From positions 62,001-126,000 of the forward strand of contig JAFYJN010000076.1 in assembly GCA_017538105.1 (NCBI GenBank): 64,000 nucleotides of DNA. The letters are read 5' to 3'. Each line of letters begins with the position of its first letter. Positions within the stretch are counted from its first letter, which is position 1. The DNA comes from Prevotella sp. Lineage in GTDB: Bacteria; Bacteroidota; Bacteroidia; Bacteroidales; Bacteroidaceae. The notes beneath the pieces were generated by a model. That model saw only the letters and a program-made list of their open reading frames with translations, searched no databases and had not been told where the DNA came from. This document shows positions 1-8,446 of this stretch, in pieces. The position numbers and the translations under genes are program-made.

Positions 1-681
1 TTTCTCTTGTCCTTTGCAGTAGTTGGCGTAGTTAAAATAGAACACCCTTTTCAGGAAAGCACCCTTTTTCGGTAGGCTGTCGTAAATAGCCCTCTGCTGC
101 GCATAGGTATCCAATTCGCTCCCTTTTTTCCCTTTCAGGAAAAGCAAATGAATCTGCCTATAATAATCAGCGTCGGAACTCTGCGGCGAATGGCATATCA
201 ATCCTGCCACAGCTGCGAGGATCCATATCCACACACCCCATTTAATGTCGGTACCAGGCATTAACTGTGGCATCGTCCTCATACAAATGGCGAAATAAAC
301 AGAGAAGAACCACACATCTCCTGCAAATCCATCCAGCACCCTTCCAACAAGTGTTTTTTGGTTAGTGAGTCTTGCCAGCTGTCCGTCGGTACTATCGCAG
401 AAGTTAGCCGTCATGAGAAGTGCCACACCCGCCAGGTTATGCCATACATCGGTATGATAGAACATGACCGCCGCGGCGATGCCCAAAAATATGGAAAGGA
501 TGGTAATAGCATTCGGATGTACCCCCAAGCGTTTCCATATCAGAGCGAAGAACAGCCCTATGGGACGTGTGAAATGCACATCGAGCCACTCCTCCGTATC
601 CTTCGATTTCAGAGAAGCTCTCAGCAATTCGCCGAACGACGGCTCTTTGCCGTTATTTGCCATTTTATCCTTACACGTCAT
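1..681 (-). CDS. CDP-alcohol phosphatidyltransferase family membrane enzyme (3' end outside window)
   Basis: The protein would transfer a phospho-alcohol from a CDP-activated donor to an acceptor alcohol in the inner membrane. The reading frame on the minus strand starts at the ATG ending at 681 (a second ATG ends at 663) and runs off the left edge. The family signature D-x2-D-G-x2-A-R-x8-G-x3-D is clear at residues 96-117 (DSTDGQLAR, then GRVLD). The final metal-binding aspartate is at residue 122, four rather than three residues after D117, as GFAG-D. Hydrophobic helices flank the motif. It lies 8 bp after an ATP-grasp gene and downstream of a nucleotidyltransferase, so the three probably form one pathway. 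The substrate is unknown; an inositol- or other polyol-phosphate lipid is one possibility. Confidence 0.85.
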   Translation of the reverse strand, partial: MTCKDKMANNGKEPSFGELLRASLKSKDTEEWLDVHFTRPIGLFFALIWKRLGVHPNAITILSIFLGIAAAVMFYHTDVWHNLAGVALLMTANFCDSTDGQLARLTNQKTLVGRVLDGFAGDVWFFSVYFAICMRTMPQLMPGTDIKWGVWIWILAAVAGLICHSPQSSDADYYRQIHLLFLKGKKGSELDTYAQQRAIYDSLPKKGAFLKRVFYFNYANYCKGQEK

Positions 682-689
682 GACTATTC

Positions 690-1502
690 CTATTTTATGT
701 TCATCTCCAACCGTCTAGTCGCCATTTCTGCAATAGCCTCCGCCGCATCATCCTTGAAGCGCGAAAAACTTGGCCAGTCATTGAAATCAATGAAGAAGAA
801 GTTACCATCTTCACTGACGATGCAGTCGCCCCCAAAGACATCCACCCCAAGAGCTGTGGCCAGTCTTTCCGCCATCATCTTCATCCGCCCCTCATCAAAG
901 TTATAGTGATGCGCGCATCCATTTATCCTCTCCAATGAGAATTTCGAGTCACCGTCGTCTGTGGGATAACAGCAGCGGAAAAAAACCGTTCGGGCCACAC
1001 CATAAAATTTCACTACATCTCCTGGCACATGAGCCGACACTGTCACCTGCATCACACCCCTCTTGCGGAAACGCTCCACGCACTCATCCACCGATTCCCC
1101 GTCGGGCACAAACACAACGTCGTCTACAGTCTGCGCGGCACCATCTCCCCTCTTCACCCAGTGACCGAACGATCCGTTATCAGGAGGTAATGGTCCATGC
1201 ATCTCTCTCATAACACGCTGCCACACTGTTCTGGAGCAATTCGCCACCCCTTGCGGTCGATTAATTACCACGGCCCCTTTCCGCATCATTCTCGTCAGAA
1301 ATGACAATGTTTGCGGCAATCTTCCCATGGAGAGGAACAGCGAATAGTCATTGAAACGTCCCTCAGCTCCCATCAGTTCTTTTTCGCCGATAATCTCTCC
1401 AATGTCCATACGCCGAGCCACCTCTTCGAGAATAGCCCTGTCCTTCTCAACGCAATGCGGTGAGTAGGACTCATCACGTAGTATAGCCACTTTACGCATC
1501 AT
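690..1502 (-). CDS. ATP-grasp-like enzyme of unknown substrate
   Basis: A 270-residue soluble protein without a signal peptide. The C-terminal half looks like an ATP-grasp fold: a central strand with VSAHVPGDVVKFYGV, and a metal-binding region GGDCIV followed by FIDFNDWPSF near residues 238-247, where the D-x-N pair would bind Mg. ATP-grasp enzymes join a carboxylate, or less often a hydroxyl, to an acceptor using ATP. The start overlaps the end of the upstream nucleotidyltransferase by 11 bp, which points to translational coupling. A second ATG follows directly at 1499. The context suggests it modifies a head group or precursor used by the CDP-alcohol phosphotransferase downstream. No specific family name was recognised. 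Confidence 0.65.
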   Translation of the reverse strand: MMRKVAILRDESYSPHCVEKDRAILEEVARRMDIGEIIGEKELMGAEGRFNDYSLFLSMGRLPQTLSFLTRMMRKGAVVINRPQGVANCSRTVWQRVMREMHGPLPPDNGSFGHWVKRGDGAAQTVDDVVFVPDGESVDECVERFRKRGVMQVTVSAHVPGDVVKFYGVARTVFFRCCYPTDDGDSKFSLERINGCAHHYNFDEGRMKMMAERLATALGVDVFGGDCIVSEDGNFFFIDFNDWPSFSRFKDDAAEAIAEMATRRLEMNIK

Positions 1503-2208
1503 GACAGAGAATAAACCTGTTAGCCAATGCTACGTCGGCCACGTGGTCGACATCTATCACCTTGGAAAATGCGAATGCCTTCAAGCGAAGTCCCTTTCGG
1601 AGCAAAGCTCTTTGGAAATTACGCATCCGTTGTTCGCCATGGAGGACACACTCTTCAAGCACCGGCCACACGGCAGGTGTCAGTCCATATATACCAGCTG
1701 ACACATACTTGCAGTTTGCCCCCTCGTCGCGAAAGCCTTTGATGTTCATGTGTTCATCAACGTCGACATAGAGTGGTTTTTCATCATCGATGAAATCAGT
1801 GACCCCCATAAGCGCGTCGCAATTCCCCCCCTCTGAGAGATTTGCGAACATATCCACATAGCATGTGAATTCCTTTTCGGAGAACACCGTATCGACAGTG
1901 GTGAGACAGAACTTCCCATCTCCGATGAGCCCATGCAAACGATAAAGACTGTGCATGGAACTAGGCGTGTTTTCCACCATGAACTGTACGGGCAGTCCTC
2001 TCTGTCTCATCTTTTGCAAGTGTTGGGCCACCTCGTCCACTTTGTCGTTGCAGATAACCGAGACGTCCTCTGCCCCATGATCACAGAAAATTCGGACCAG
2101 TCGGTCGACGAGGCACTCCCCCCCCACCGTGACCAACGGTTTCGGGCACGCCAGCCCCTCTGCCGCAATCCGCGAACCGTCACCAGCCGCAATGATGGCG
2201 AATTTCAT
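1492..2208 (-). CDS. Sugar/polyol-phosphate nucleotidyltransferase
   Basis: A 238-residue NTP_transferase fold protein (GT-A-like Rossmann) expected to form an NDP- or CDP-activated sugar or polyol from the phosphate and an NTP. The N-terminus MKFAIIAAGDGSR and the KP at residues 23-24 form the nucleotide-binding signature. The frame is open to 2262, but the ATG ending at 2208 is preferred. Homologous domains begin at this strand, and a -7 promoter box at 2260-2267 would put the longer start inside the promoter. Paired with a CDP-alcohol phosphotransferase, it resembles the cytidylyltransferase half of the IPCT-DIPPS pair that makes inositol phosphodiester compounds in thermophiles. That function is inference only. 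Confidence 0.75.
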   Translation of the reverse strand: MKFAIIAAGDGSRIAAEGLACPKPLVTVGGECLVDRLVRIFCDHGAEDVSVICNDKVDEVAQHLQKMRQRGLPVQFMVENTPSSMHSLYRLHGLIGDGKFCLTTVDTVFSEKEFTCYVDMFANLSEGGNCDALMGVTDFIDDEKPLYVDVDEHMNIKGFRDEGANCKYVSAGIYGLTPAVWPVLEECVLHGEQRMRNFQRALLRKGLRLKAFAFSKVIDVDHVADVALANRFILCHDA

Positions 2209-2259
2209 GACCACACGTATTTCATTTTGGGAGTCATCCCACGTTTTCACATTAGGCCG

Positions 2260-2267
2260 CAAAGTTA
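2260..2267 (-). promoter_or_regulatory. -7 box of Bacteroidota type for the nucleotidyltransferase cluster
   Basis: On the minus strand the sequence reads TAACTTTG, matching TAnnTTTG. A TTTG lies 17 bp upstream, shorter than the usual 19-21 bp. Transcription would start about 45 bases before the ATG at 2208. Confidence 0.5.
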
Positions 2268-2341
2268 ACTATTATTGTCGACAACAAAAACAAAAAAAGC
2301 AAAAAAAAGCTTTATATTAAGAGTAATTCGCGTAAATTGTG

Positions 2342-2349
2342 TACTTTTG
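2342..2349 (+). promoter_or_regulatory. -7 box upstream of cysE
   Basis: TACTTTTG matches TAnnTTTG and lies 40 bp before the cysE ATG. No convincing TTTG was seen 19-21 bp upstream, so the assignment rests on the -7 element and position only. Confidence 0.45.
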
Positions 2350-2389
2350 CAACATCTTATAAGAATCATTTACTGACACACCGCTCATC

Positions 2390-3277
2390 ATGAGTCAACG
2401 CGACACGACCCTCACACTTACGCGAGCCGTTGAGGCCCTTTCTGAGCCCACGTCGCTGAAGGGACTGTTCCACAAGCACCAAACCGGATTGCCATTGCCA
2501 TCCGGTGCCACATTGCAGGAAATCGTTGAGATTTCCAGAGCCATTCTTTTTCCCGGTTTTTATGGAATGGACACCGTAAACCTTTCCACCTTGGAATATC
2601 ACCTTGGCGTGAGAGCCCAACGTCTTCACCAACTGCTTTCAGAGCAGATACATGCCGGTCTTTGTTTTTCCGATGACCAGGAGAAAAACGAGGCAGAACA
2701 AGAAAAAGAACGACAGCGTGCCGTAGAAGCCGCCACTACACTTATCAGCCGTTTGCCTGACATACGCCAGGTGCTCTCCACCGATGTGGAAGCCGCGTAT
2801 AACGGCGACCCCGCCGCCGAAAGCTTCGGTGAGATAATCTCGTGCTATCCCGTAATCAAAGCCCTCACCAATTACCGCATCGCCCATGAGCTATATCTTT
2901 TGGGCGTTCCATTGATACCCCGTATGATGACCGAGATGGCCCATTCGGAGACAGGCATTGATATACACCCAGCAGCCACTATCGGACATCATTTCACAAT
3001 TGACCATGGCACTGGCGTCGTGATAGGAGCCACCTGCATCATCGGCAACCATGTTAAGCTATACCAAGGCGTGACCCTTGGAGCGAAAAGCTTTCCCTTG
3101 GATGAAGACGGCAATCCCATTAAAGGCATACCACGCCATCCCATCCTTAAGGACCATGTTGTGGTGTATTCCAACGCCACCATCTTGGGCCGTATCACCA
3201 TCGGTGAAGGTTGTGTCGTAGGAGCCAACTTATGGGTAACCAAAGATATGGAAGCGGGGGAAAAGGTAAAAAAGTAA
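2390..3277 (+). CDS. cysE: Serine O-acetyltransferase
   Basis: Makes O-acetylserine from serine and acetyl-CoA, the first committed step of cysteine synthesis, in the cytoplasm. The 295-residue protein has a helical N-terminal half and a C-terminal left-handed beta-helix of hexapeptide repeats, with the family sequence HPAATIGHHFTIDHGTGVVI and the following GNHVKLYQGVTLGAKSF and IPRHP. It ends shortly after the LWVTKDM segment. It is the first gene of a plus-strand run, 23 bp before the RNA methyltransferase. The stop codon is embedded in a run of TAA-containing near-octamers (3263-3290). Confidence 0.93.
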   Translation: MSQRDTTLTLTRAVEALSEPTSLKGLFHKHQTGLPLPSGATLQEIVEISRAILFPGFYGMDTVNLSTLEYHLGVRAQRLHQLLSEQIHAGLCFSDDQEKNEAEQEKERQRAVEAATTLISRLPDIRQVLSTDVEAAYNGDPAAESFGEIISCYPVIKALTNYRIAHELYLLGVPLIPRMMTEMAHSETGIDIHPAATIGHHFTIDHGTGVVIGATCIIGNHVKLYQGVTLGAKSFPLDEDGNPIKGIPRHPILKDHVVVYSNATILGRITIGEGCVVGANLWVTKDMEAGEKVKK

Positions 3278-3300
3278 ATTAAGTAAAAAAACAAGATATC

Positions 3301-4875
3301 ATGGAATTTGAATTGATAGCCAAGACCTTTATGGGATTGGAGTCTGTTTTGGCCAAGGAGCTTATTCAGCTTGGTGCCAACAATGTACAGATAGGTCGTC
3401 GAATGGTTTCGTTTACTGGTGACAAGGAGATGATGTACCGTGCCAATTTCCAGTTACACACAGCCATACGCATTTTGAAGCCTATCAAGCATTTCAAAGC
3501 ACGCACACCCGATGAGGTATATGAAGAAGTGAAGAAGATAGAGTGGCAGGACTATATGGACAACGACAAGACCTTCGCCGTAGATGCCGTGGTCTTCTCC
3601 GAGGAGTTCCGTCACAGCAAATTTGTTAGTTACAAGGTGAAAGACGCCATTGCCGACCAGTTTAGGGAGCGAACGGGTTCACGTCCAAACATCTCCGTAA
3701 CCAATCCCGACATCCGTCTGCACATACACATTGCAGAAACAGATTGTACACTCAGTCTCGACTCAAGCGGCGAATCACTTCACCATCGCGGTTACCGTCA
3801 GGAGGCGGCCGAGGCCCCCTTGAACGAGGTGCTTGCCGCCGGCATGATACTCCTTACTGGCTGGCATGGTGAGACCGATTTCATCGACCCGATGTGCGGC
3901 AGCGGTACCCTTCTCATCGAAGCTGCGCTGATAGCCCGCAACATCTCTCCAGGCGTTTTCCGCAAAGAATTTGCATTTGAGAAATGGTCTGACTTTGACA
4001 AAGACCTGTTCGACGAAATTTATAACGACGATTCTAAAGAGCGTGATTTTCAAGGACATATCTACGGTTACGATGTAGATGCTAAATGCGTTGGCAAAGC
4101 CCGCATGAATGTGAAAGCAGCAGGTTTGTCGTCGGACATCACCGTGGAACAAGCCGACTTCAAAGACTTTGTGCAACCAGCAAACAAGAGTATCCTCGTG
4201 ACCAACCCCCCATATGGCGAACGTATCAGCACACCCGACCTACTGGGTACCTACCGCATGATTGGCGAACGTCTGAAACACGCCTTCCAGGATAATGAAG
4301 CCTGGGTGTTGAGCTATCGTGAAGAATGTTTTGACCAGATTGGCTTGAAACCCTCGATTAAGATTCCCCTTTATAACGGCTCTTTGGAATGCGAGTTTCG
4401 CAAATATAATATTTTCAGTGGCAAGCTGAGAGAATTCCGTGAAGAAGGCGGTTCGGTGCAAACCGAAGAAGAGCGAGCAGCCATGGCCGAAAAGCACCGT
4501 TTCAAAAAAGTGCGAGAGTTTAAGAAGCGACTAGACGAAGAACAAGAGAACGAAGAAGGCGACATCCGTTCGTTTACTTTCCATTCCATCATGCGTCAGG
4601 ACGAGCGTGAGCGAGAACGTGAAGCCCGCAAACGTCGTTTCGAGGAATCAGGAGCAGACCGCAAACGCGGCGGCCGTCCTTGGCACCATGATAACGATGA
4701 AGGGAACGAACGACGTTTTGGCGATCGTGGCAAAAAGCGTTTCGGCAACCGCGACAAGGGACGTTTCGACGATGGTGGCAAAGGCAAAGACTCCCGTCCT
4801 TCGTGGAAACGCGAGAACAAGTCACGTAACGGACACATCAAAGGAGAGAAAGGAGGTCGTCATGAAGACAATTAA
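3301..4875 (+). CDS. THUMP-domain class I SAM-dependent RNA methyltransferase (RlmL N-terminal type)
   Basis: A 524-residue enzyme likely to methylate a guanine N2 in rRNA, as the RlmL/YcbY N-terminal module does for 23S rRNA. It has an N-terminal ferredoxin-like/THUMP region (residues about 1-160), then a Rossmann methyltransferase domain with the SAM motif DPMCGSGTLLIEAA near 200 and the catalytic NPPYGER near 302. After about residue 385 comes a charged coiled region, then a highly basic low-complexity tail with near-repeats of RFGDRGK, RFGNRDKG and RFDDGGKG, resembling RNA-binding RG-rich tails. The end overlaps the start of DPP-IV by 14 bp. The tail also supplies an AGGAGG at 4853-4858 in front of that start. 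Confidence 0.85.
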   Translation: MEFELIAKTFMGLESVLAKELIQLGANNVQIGRRMVSFTGDKEMMYRANFQLHTAIRILKPIKHFKARTPDEVYEEVKKIEWQDYMDNDKTFAVDAVVFSEEFRHSKFVSYKVKDAIADQFRERTGSRPNISVTNPDIRLHIHIAETDCTLSLDSSGESLHHRGYRQEAAEAPLNEVLAAGMILLTGWHGETDFIDPMCGSGTLLIEAALIARNISPGVFRKEFAFEKWSDFDKDLFDEIYNDDSKERDFQGHIYGYDVDAKCVGKARMNVKAAGLSSDITVEQADFKDFVQPANKSILVTNPPYGERISTPDLLGTYRMIGERLKHAFQDNEAWVLSYREECFDQIGLKPSIKIPLYNGSLECEFRKYNIFSGKLREFREEGGSVQTEEERAAMAEKHRFKKVREFKKRLDEEQENEEGDIRSFTFHSIMRQDEREREREARKRRFEESGADRKRGGRPWHHDNDEGNERRFGDRGKKRFGNRDKGRFDDGGKGKDSRPSWKRENKSRNGHIKGEKGGRHEDN

Positions 4876-7039
4876 GCACCTTTGGCTAGCCATCCTTCCC
4901 TTGTTTTTGTTCTTTTCAACAAACGCCATGGCCCAAAAGAAGCAATTCACATTAGAAGACCTGAACTACGGAGGTACCAATTATCACAACTTGATACCCG
5001 AAAATCGCTACACCGCCTGGTGGGGCGACGAATTGGTGCGCACCGAGTATGACCATTGTTCATTAGTGGACAAGCAGACTGGCGAAGAGACCCTGCTGTT
5101 CCACCTTGTGGAATTAAACGAATGGGCAGGCACCGTTGACAGTACCCGCATCCGTCATTTCTATTATGCCACGTTCCCATACCCTGGCGAGCCTCTCGTA
5201 TTGCTCAGTAGCAAACAAGAGCGTATGTTGGTTGATTGGCAACAGAAACGTTGCGTGTGGCGTCAGAGTCGTCAGGTGAATGGTCTTCACGAGAACAACG
5301 AGGACTGGAACAGCACATCGCGTGCCGTCGCTTTCGTGTCTGACCATAACCTCTACGTCACTGATGGCGACGGCCGTCTGCATCAAGTAAGCCGTGATGG
5401 CAGCCGCGAATTGGTATATGGTCAGAGCGTCCACCGTGACGAGTTCGGTATTGAGAAAGGCACGTTCTGGAGCGGCGACGGCCGTCGTCTCGCTTTCTAT
5501 CGTATGGACCAGAGTATGGTCGCTGACTATCCCCAAGTAGACATCGAGCCCCGCATTGCCAGTTACGAACCCGACAAATATCCCATGGCCGGCGAGACTT
5601 CGCATAAAGTAACCGTCGGTATTTTCGACCTAAGTAATGACCGCGTGGTCTATCTCGACGCCGGCGACCCCACCGACCGTTATTTCACCAACATACAGTG
5701 GAGTCCTGACGGCAATACGATATACATGTTTGAGTTGAACCGCGACCAAAACGACTGTCGTCTTACCAGCTATGACGCCGTTACAGGCAAAAAGAAAGGC
5801 GAATTGTACCGCGAGACTAGCGACAAGTATGTTGAGCCTCTTCACCCTATCACCTTCCTGCCCTGGGATTCAAACAAATTTATCCTACAGAGTCAACGAG
5901 ACGGACACAACCACCTCTATCTCTACAACACCGATGGCAAGTTGCTCAAGCAGTTGACCAAGGGCGATTGGGTGGTAATGGAATTGTCAGGCTTCAACGA
6001 GAAGAAGAAATCAGTTATTATCCTTAGCAACGAAACGAATCCTATCCAAGCGAATTTTTACGAGGTGAGTATCGCCAACGGCAAGCTTACGCTACTGGAC
6101 AACGGCCAGGGCTATCATCATGGCGAGTTGAGTAAGAGCGGCCTTTATCTCTGCGACATTTCCTCCGCCCCCTCCACCCCACGTGACATAGACATCATCG
6201 ACCTCAGTGGCAATAAGAGCCAGCGTTATAATTGGCTCCATGCCGCCGACCCATGGAAAGATTACGAGGTGCCCACCTATGAGAGCGGCACCATCAAAGC
6301 CGCAGACGGCACTACCGACCTGTTTTACCGATTGGTGAAGCCCATCCATTTCGACCCCACGAAGAAATACCCTACCATCATTTACGTCTACGGAGGTCCC
6401 CATGCCCATTGTGTTGATGCCTCTTGGCACTATAGCAGCCGTAGTTGGGAGACATACATGGCACAAAAAGGATATGTACTTTTCATCCTTGACAACCGCG
6501 GCTCTGAGAACCGTGGCCGCGACTTTGAGCAAGTAACGTTCCGTCATCTGGGTCAGGAAGAGATGGCCGACCAGATGAAGGGAGTGGAGTTCCTTCGTTC
6601 ATTGCCTTTCGTCGACAGCGACCGCATGGGCGTTCACGGATGGAGTTTTGGTGGATTCATGACTATCACGCTGATGGTGAACCACCCCGAGGTTTTCAAG
6701 GTTGGCGTAGCAGGTGGTCCCGTGATAGACTGGAAATGGTATGAGGTGATGTATGGTGAGCGATATATGGACACACCCCAGACGAATGCCGAAGGATACG
6801 AGCAGACCTCGCTCATTTCTCGCGCCAAGGACCTGAAAGGCAAGCTACAGATTATCACTGGCTACAACGACGCCACGGTGGTGCCCCAGCATTGTTTGTC
6901 GTTCATTGCCGCCTGTATCCAGGCTGGCACACAGCCTGACTTCTTCGTTTATCCCGGTGAGCCCCACAATATGCGCGGACACCAGAGCACCCACCTGCAC
7001 GAGCGTATTAGCCAGTATTTTGATGATTATTTGAAGTGA
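4862..7039 (+). CDS. Dipeptidyl peptidase IV-like S9 serine peptidase, exported
   Basis: Releases N-terminal dipeptides, typically X-Pro, from peptides in the periplasm or at the surface. The 725-residue protein starts with a signal peptide ending AMA-QKKQ, followed by a beta-propeller domain (DPPIV_N) and a C-terminal alpha/beta-hydrolase domain. The triad is visible: Ser595 in HGWSFGGF, Asp670 in GYNDATV, His702 in GEPHNM. The frame is open further upstream, but the ATG at 4862 is chosen because it begins the signal peptide and is preceded by AGGAGG, a rare strong Shine-Dalgarno in this phylum. It overlaps the methyltransferase end, so the two are probably translationally coupled. Confidence 0.93.
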   Translation: MKTIKHLWLAILPLFLFFSTNAMAQKKQFTLEDLNYGGTNYHNLIPENRYTAWWGDELVRTEYDHCSLVDKQTGEETLLFHLVELNEWAGTVDSTRIRHFYYATFPYPGEPLVLLSSKQERMLVDWQQKRCVWRQSRQVNGLHENNEDWNSTSRAVAFVSDHNLYVTDGDGRLHQVSRDGSRELVYGQSVHRDEFGIEKGTFWSGDGRRLAFYRMDQSMVADYPQVDIEPRIASYEPDKYPMAGETSHKVTVGIFDLSNDRVVYLDAGDPTDRYFTNIQWSPDGNTIYMFELNRDQNDCRLTSYDAVTGKKKGELYRETSDKYVEPLHPITFLPWDSNKFILQSQRDGHNHLYLYNTDGKLLKQLTKGDWVVMELSGFNEKKKSVIILSNETNPIQANFYEVSIANGKLTLLDNGQGYHHGELSKSGLYLCDISSAPSTPRDIDIIDLSGNKSQRYNWLHAADPWKDYEVPTYESGTIKAADGTTDLFYRLVKPIHFDPTKKYPTIIYVYGGPHAHCVDASWHYSSRSWETYMAQKGYVLFILDNRGSENRGRDFEQVTFRHLGQEEMADQMKGVEFLRSLPFVDSDRMGVHGWSFGGFMTITLMVNHPEVFKVGVAGGPVIDWKWYEVMYGERYMDTPQTNAEGYEQTSLISRAKDLKGKLQIITGYNDATVVPQHCLSFIAACIQAGTQPDFFVYPGEPHNMRGHQSTHLHERISQYFDDYLK

Positions 7040-7111
7040 GTTTTTTTCACAACGATTTACACGAATTTCATGGTATTTAATTATTGAATAACTACAAATC
7101 AAAATCAAGAT

Positions 7112-8380
7112 ATGAACATATTGTTATTAGGCAGTGGCGGTCGTGAACACGCCTTGGCATGGAAGATTGCGCAGAGCGCACGATTAAACAAATTGTACAT
7201 CGCTCCCGGCAATGCCGGCACAGGGAATTGCGGCGAAAACGTGGACATCAAGGCCGACGATTTTGAAGCATTGAAGGCATTTGCCCTCAGCCACGACGTG
7301 ACGATGGTTGTTGTGGGTCCCGAAGACCCTTTGGTAAAAGGTATTTACGATGCCTTTGCCCATGACCCCTCTACGTGTCATGTCTCCGTCATCGGTCCCT
7401 CGCAAGCCGGAGCCCAACTGGAAGGGTCCAAAGACTTTGCCAAGGGCTTTATGATGCGCCACAATATTCCCACGGCCCGCTATCAGACTTTTGACGGTAC
7501 GATGCTTGACGATGGCTTACGTTTCTTGGAGACACTCCAGCCCCCCTACGTTTTGAAAGCCGATGGACTCTGCGCTGGCAAGGGTGTGCTTATCCTTCCT
7601 ACGTTGGATGAAGCGAAAAAAGAACTACGAGAGATGCTCGGTGGCATGTTTGGCCAAGCCTCCGCCCAGGTGGTGATAGAAGAATTCCTGAGCGGCATAG
7701 AATGTTCTGTTTTTGTTCTTACCGATGGCAAGCATTACCAGATTCTTCCCGAAGCCAAGGACTACAAACGCATTGGCGATGGCGACACAGGCCTCAACAC
7801 CGGTGGCATGGGTAGTGTCAGTCCCGTTCCCTTTGCCACTGCAGAGTGGATGAAAAAAGTGGAAGACCGCATCATCCGTCCCACAGTAGAAGGACTGTCT
7901 AGCGAAGGCATCGATTACAAAGGGTTTATCTTCTTCGGTCTTATCAATGTGGACGGCAACCCGATGGTTATTGAATATAACTGTCGCATGGGCGACCCCG
8001 AGACCGAAACCGTTATGCTTCGTCTGAAGAGTGATATAGTAGACTTGTTTGAAGGTGTGGCCAAAGGGACATTGGACACATACAAGGTAGAATTTGACGA
8101 GCGTGCCGCTGTTTGCGTGATGCTTGTGAGTGGCGGTTATCCCCAGGCATACACAAAGGGCTACCCCATTAGCGGTTTGGACTTTGTTGATGGCAGTATT
8201 GTGTTCCATAGTGGTACAGCATTGAAAGAAGGCAATGTGGTGACTGCTGGTGGCCGTGTCATCGCCGTGAGCAGTTATGGCAGTGACAAAACTGCCGCCC
8301 TGAAGAAAAGTTTCGAAGAAGCCAATAAGATACAATTCACTGGCAAATATTTCCGCAGCGACATAGGAAAAGACCTTTGA
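7112..8380 (+). CDS. purD: Phosphoribosylamine--glycine ligase
   Basis: Ligates glycine to phosphoribosylamine with ATP to give GAR, the second step of de novo purine synthesis. The 422-residue length is normal. The start [18 protein letters not shown] is the family N-terminus. GPEDPL, the ATP-grasp loop [21 protein letters not shown], and [10 protein letters not shown] are all present. It follows DPP-IV by 72 bp. Directly after its TGA stop lies an array of TAA triplets spaced exactly 8 bp apart (8385-8411). Confidence 0.97.
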   Translation: MNILLLGSGGREHALAWKIAQSARLNKLYIAPGNAGTGNCGENVDIKADDFEALKAFALSHDVTMVVVGPEDPLVKGIYDAFAHDPSTCHVSVIGPSQAGAQLEGSKDFAKGFMMRHNIPTARYQTFDGTMLDDGLRFLETLQPPYVLKADGLCAGKGVLILPTLDEAKKELREMLGGMFGQASAQVVIEEFLSGIECSVFVLTDGKHYQILPEAKDYKRIGDGDTGLNTGGMGSVSPVPFATAEWMKKVEDRIIRPTVEGLSSEGIDYKGFIFFGLINVDGNPMVIEYNCRMGDPETETVMLRLKSDIVDLFEGVAKGTLDTYKVEFDERAAVCVMLVSGGYPQAYTKGYPISGLDFVDGSIVFHSGTALKEGNVVTAGGRVIAVSSYGSDKTAALKKSFEEANKIQFTGKYFRSDIGKDL

Positions 8381-8384
8381 AGGG

Positions 8385-8411
8385 TAAAAGGATAAAAAGG
8401 TAACGGATTAA
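8385..8411 (+). repeat. Octamer-spaced TAA array behind purD
   Basis: TAA triplets start at 8385, 8393, 8401 and 8409, exactly 8 bp apart, in purine-rich units of form AAGGnTAA. Because 8 is not a multiple of 3, the array puts stops in all three plus-strand frames. Confidence 0.8.
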
Positions 8412-8446
8412 AAGAAAAGGGGGAAAAACGAAAAGAGAAAAGCGCT

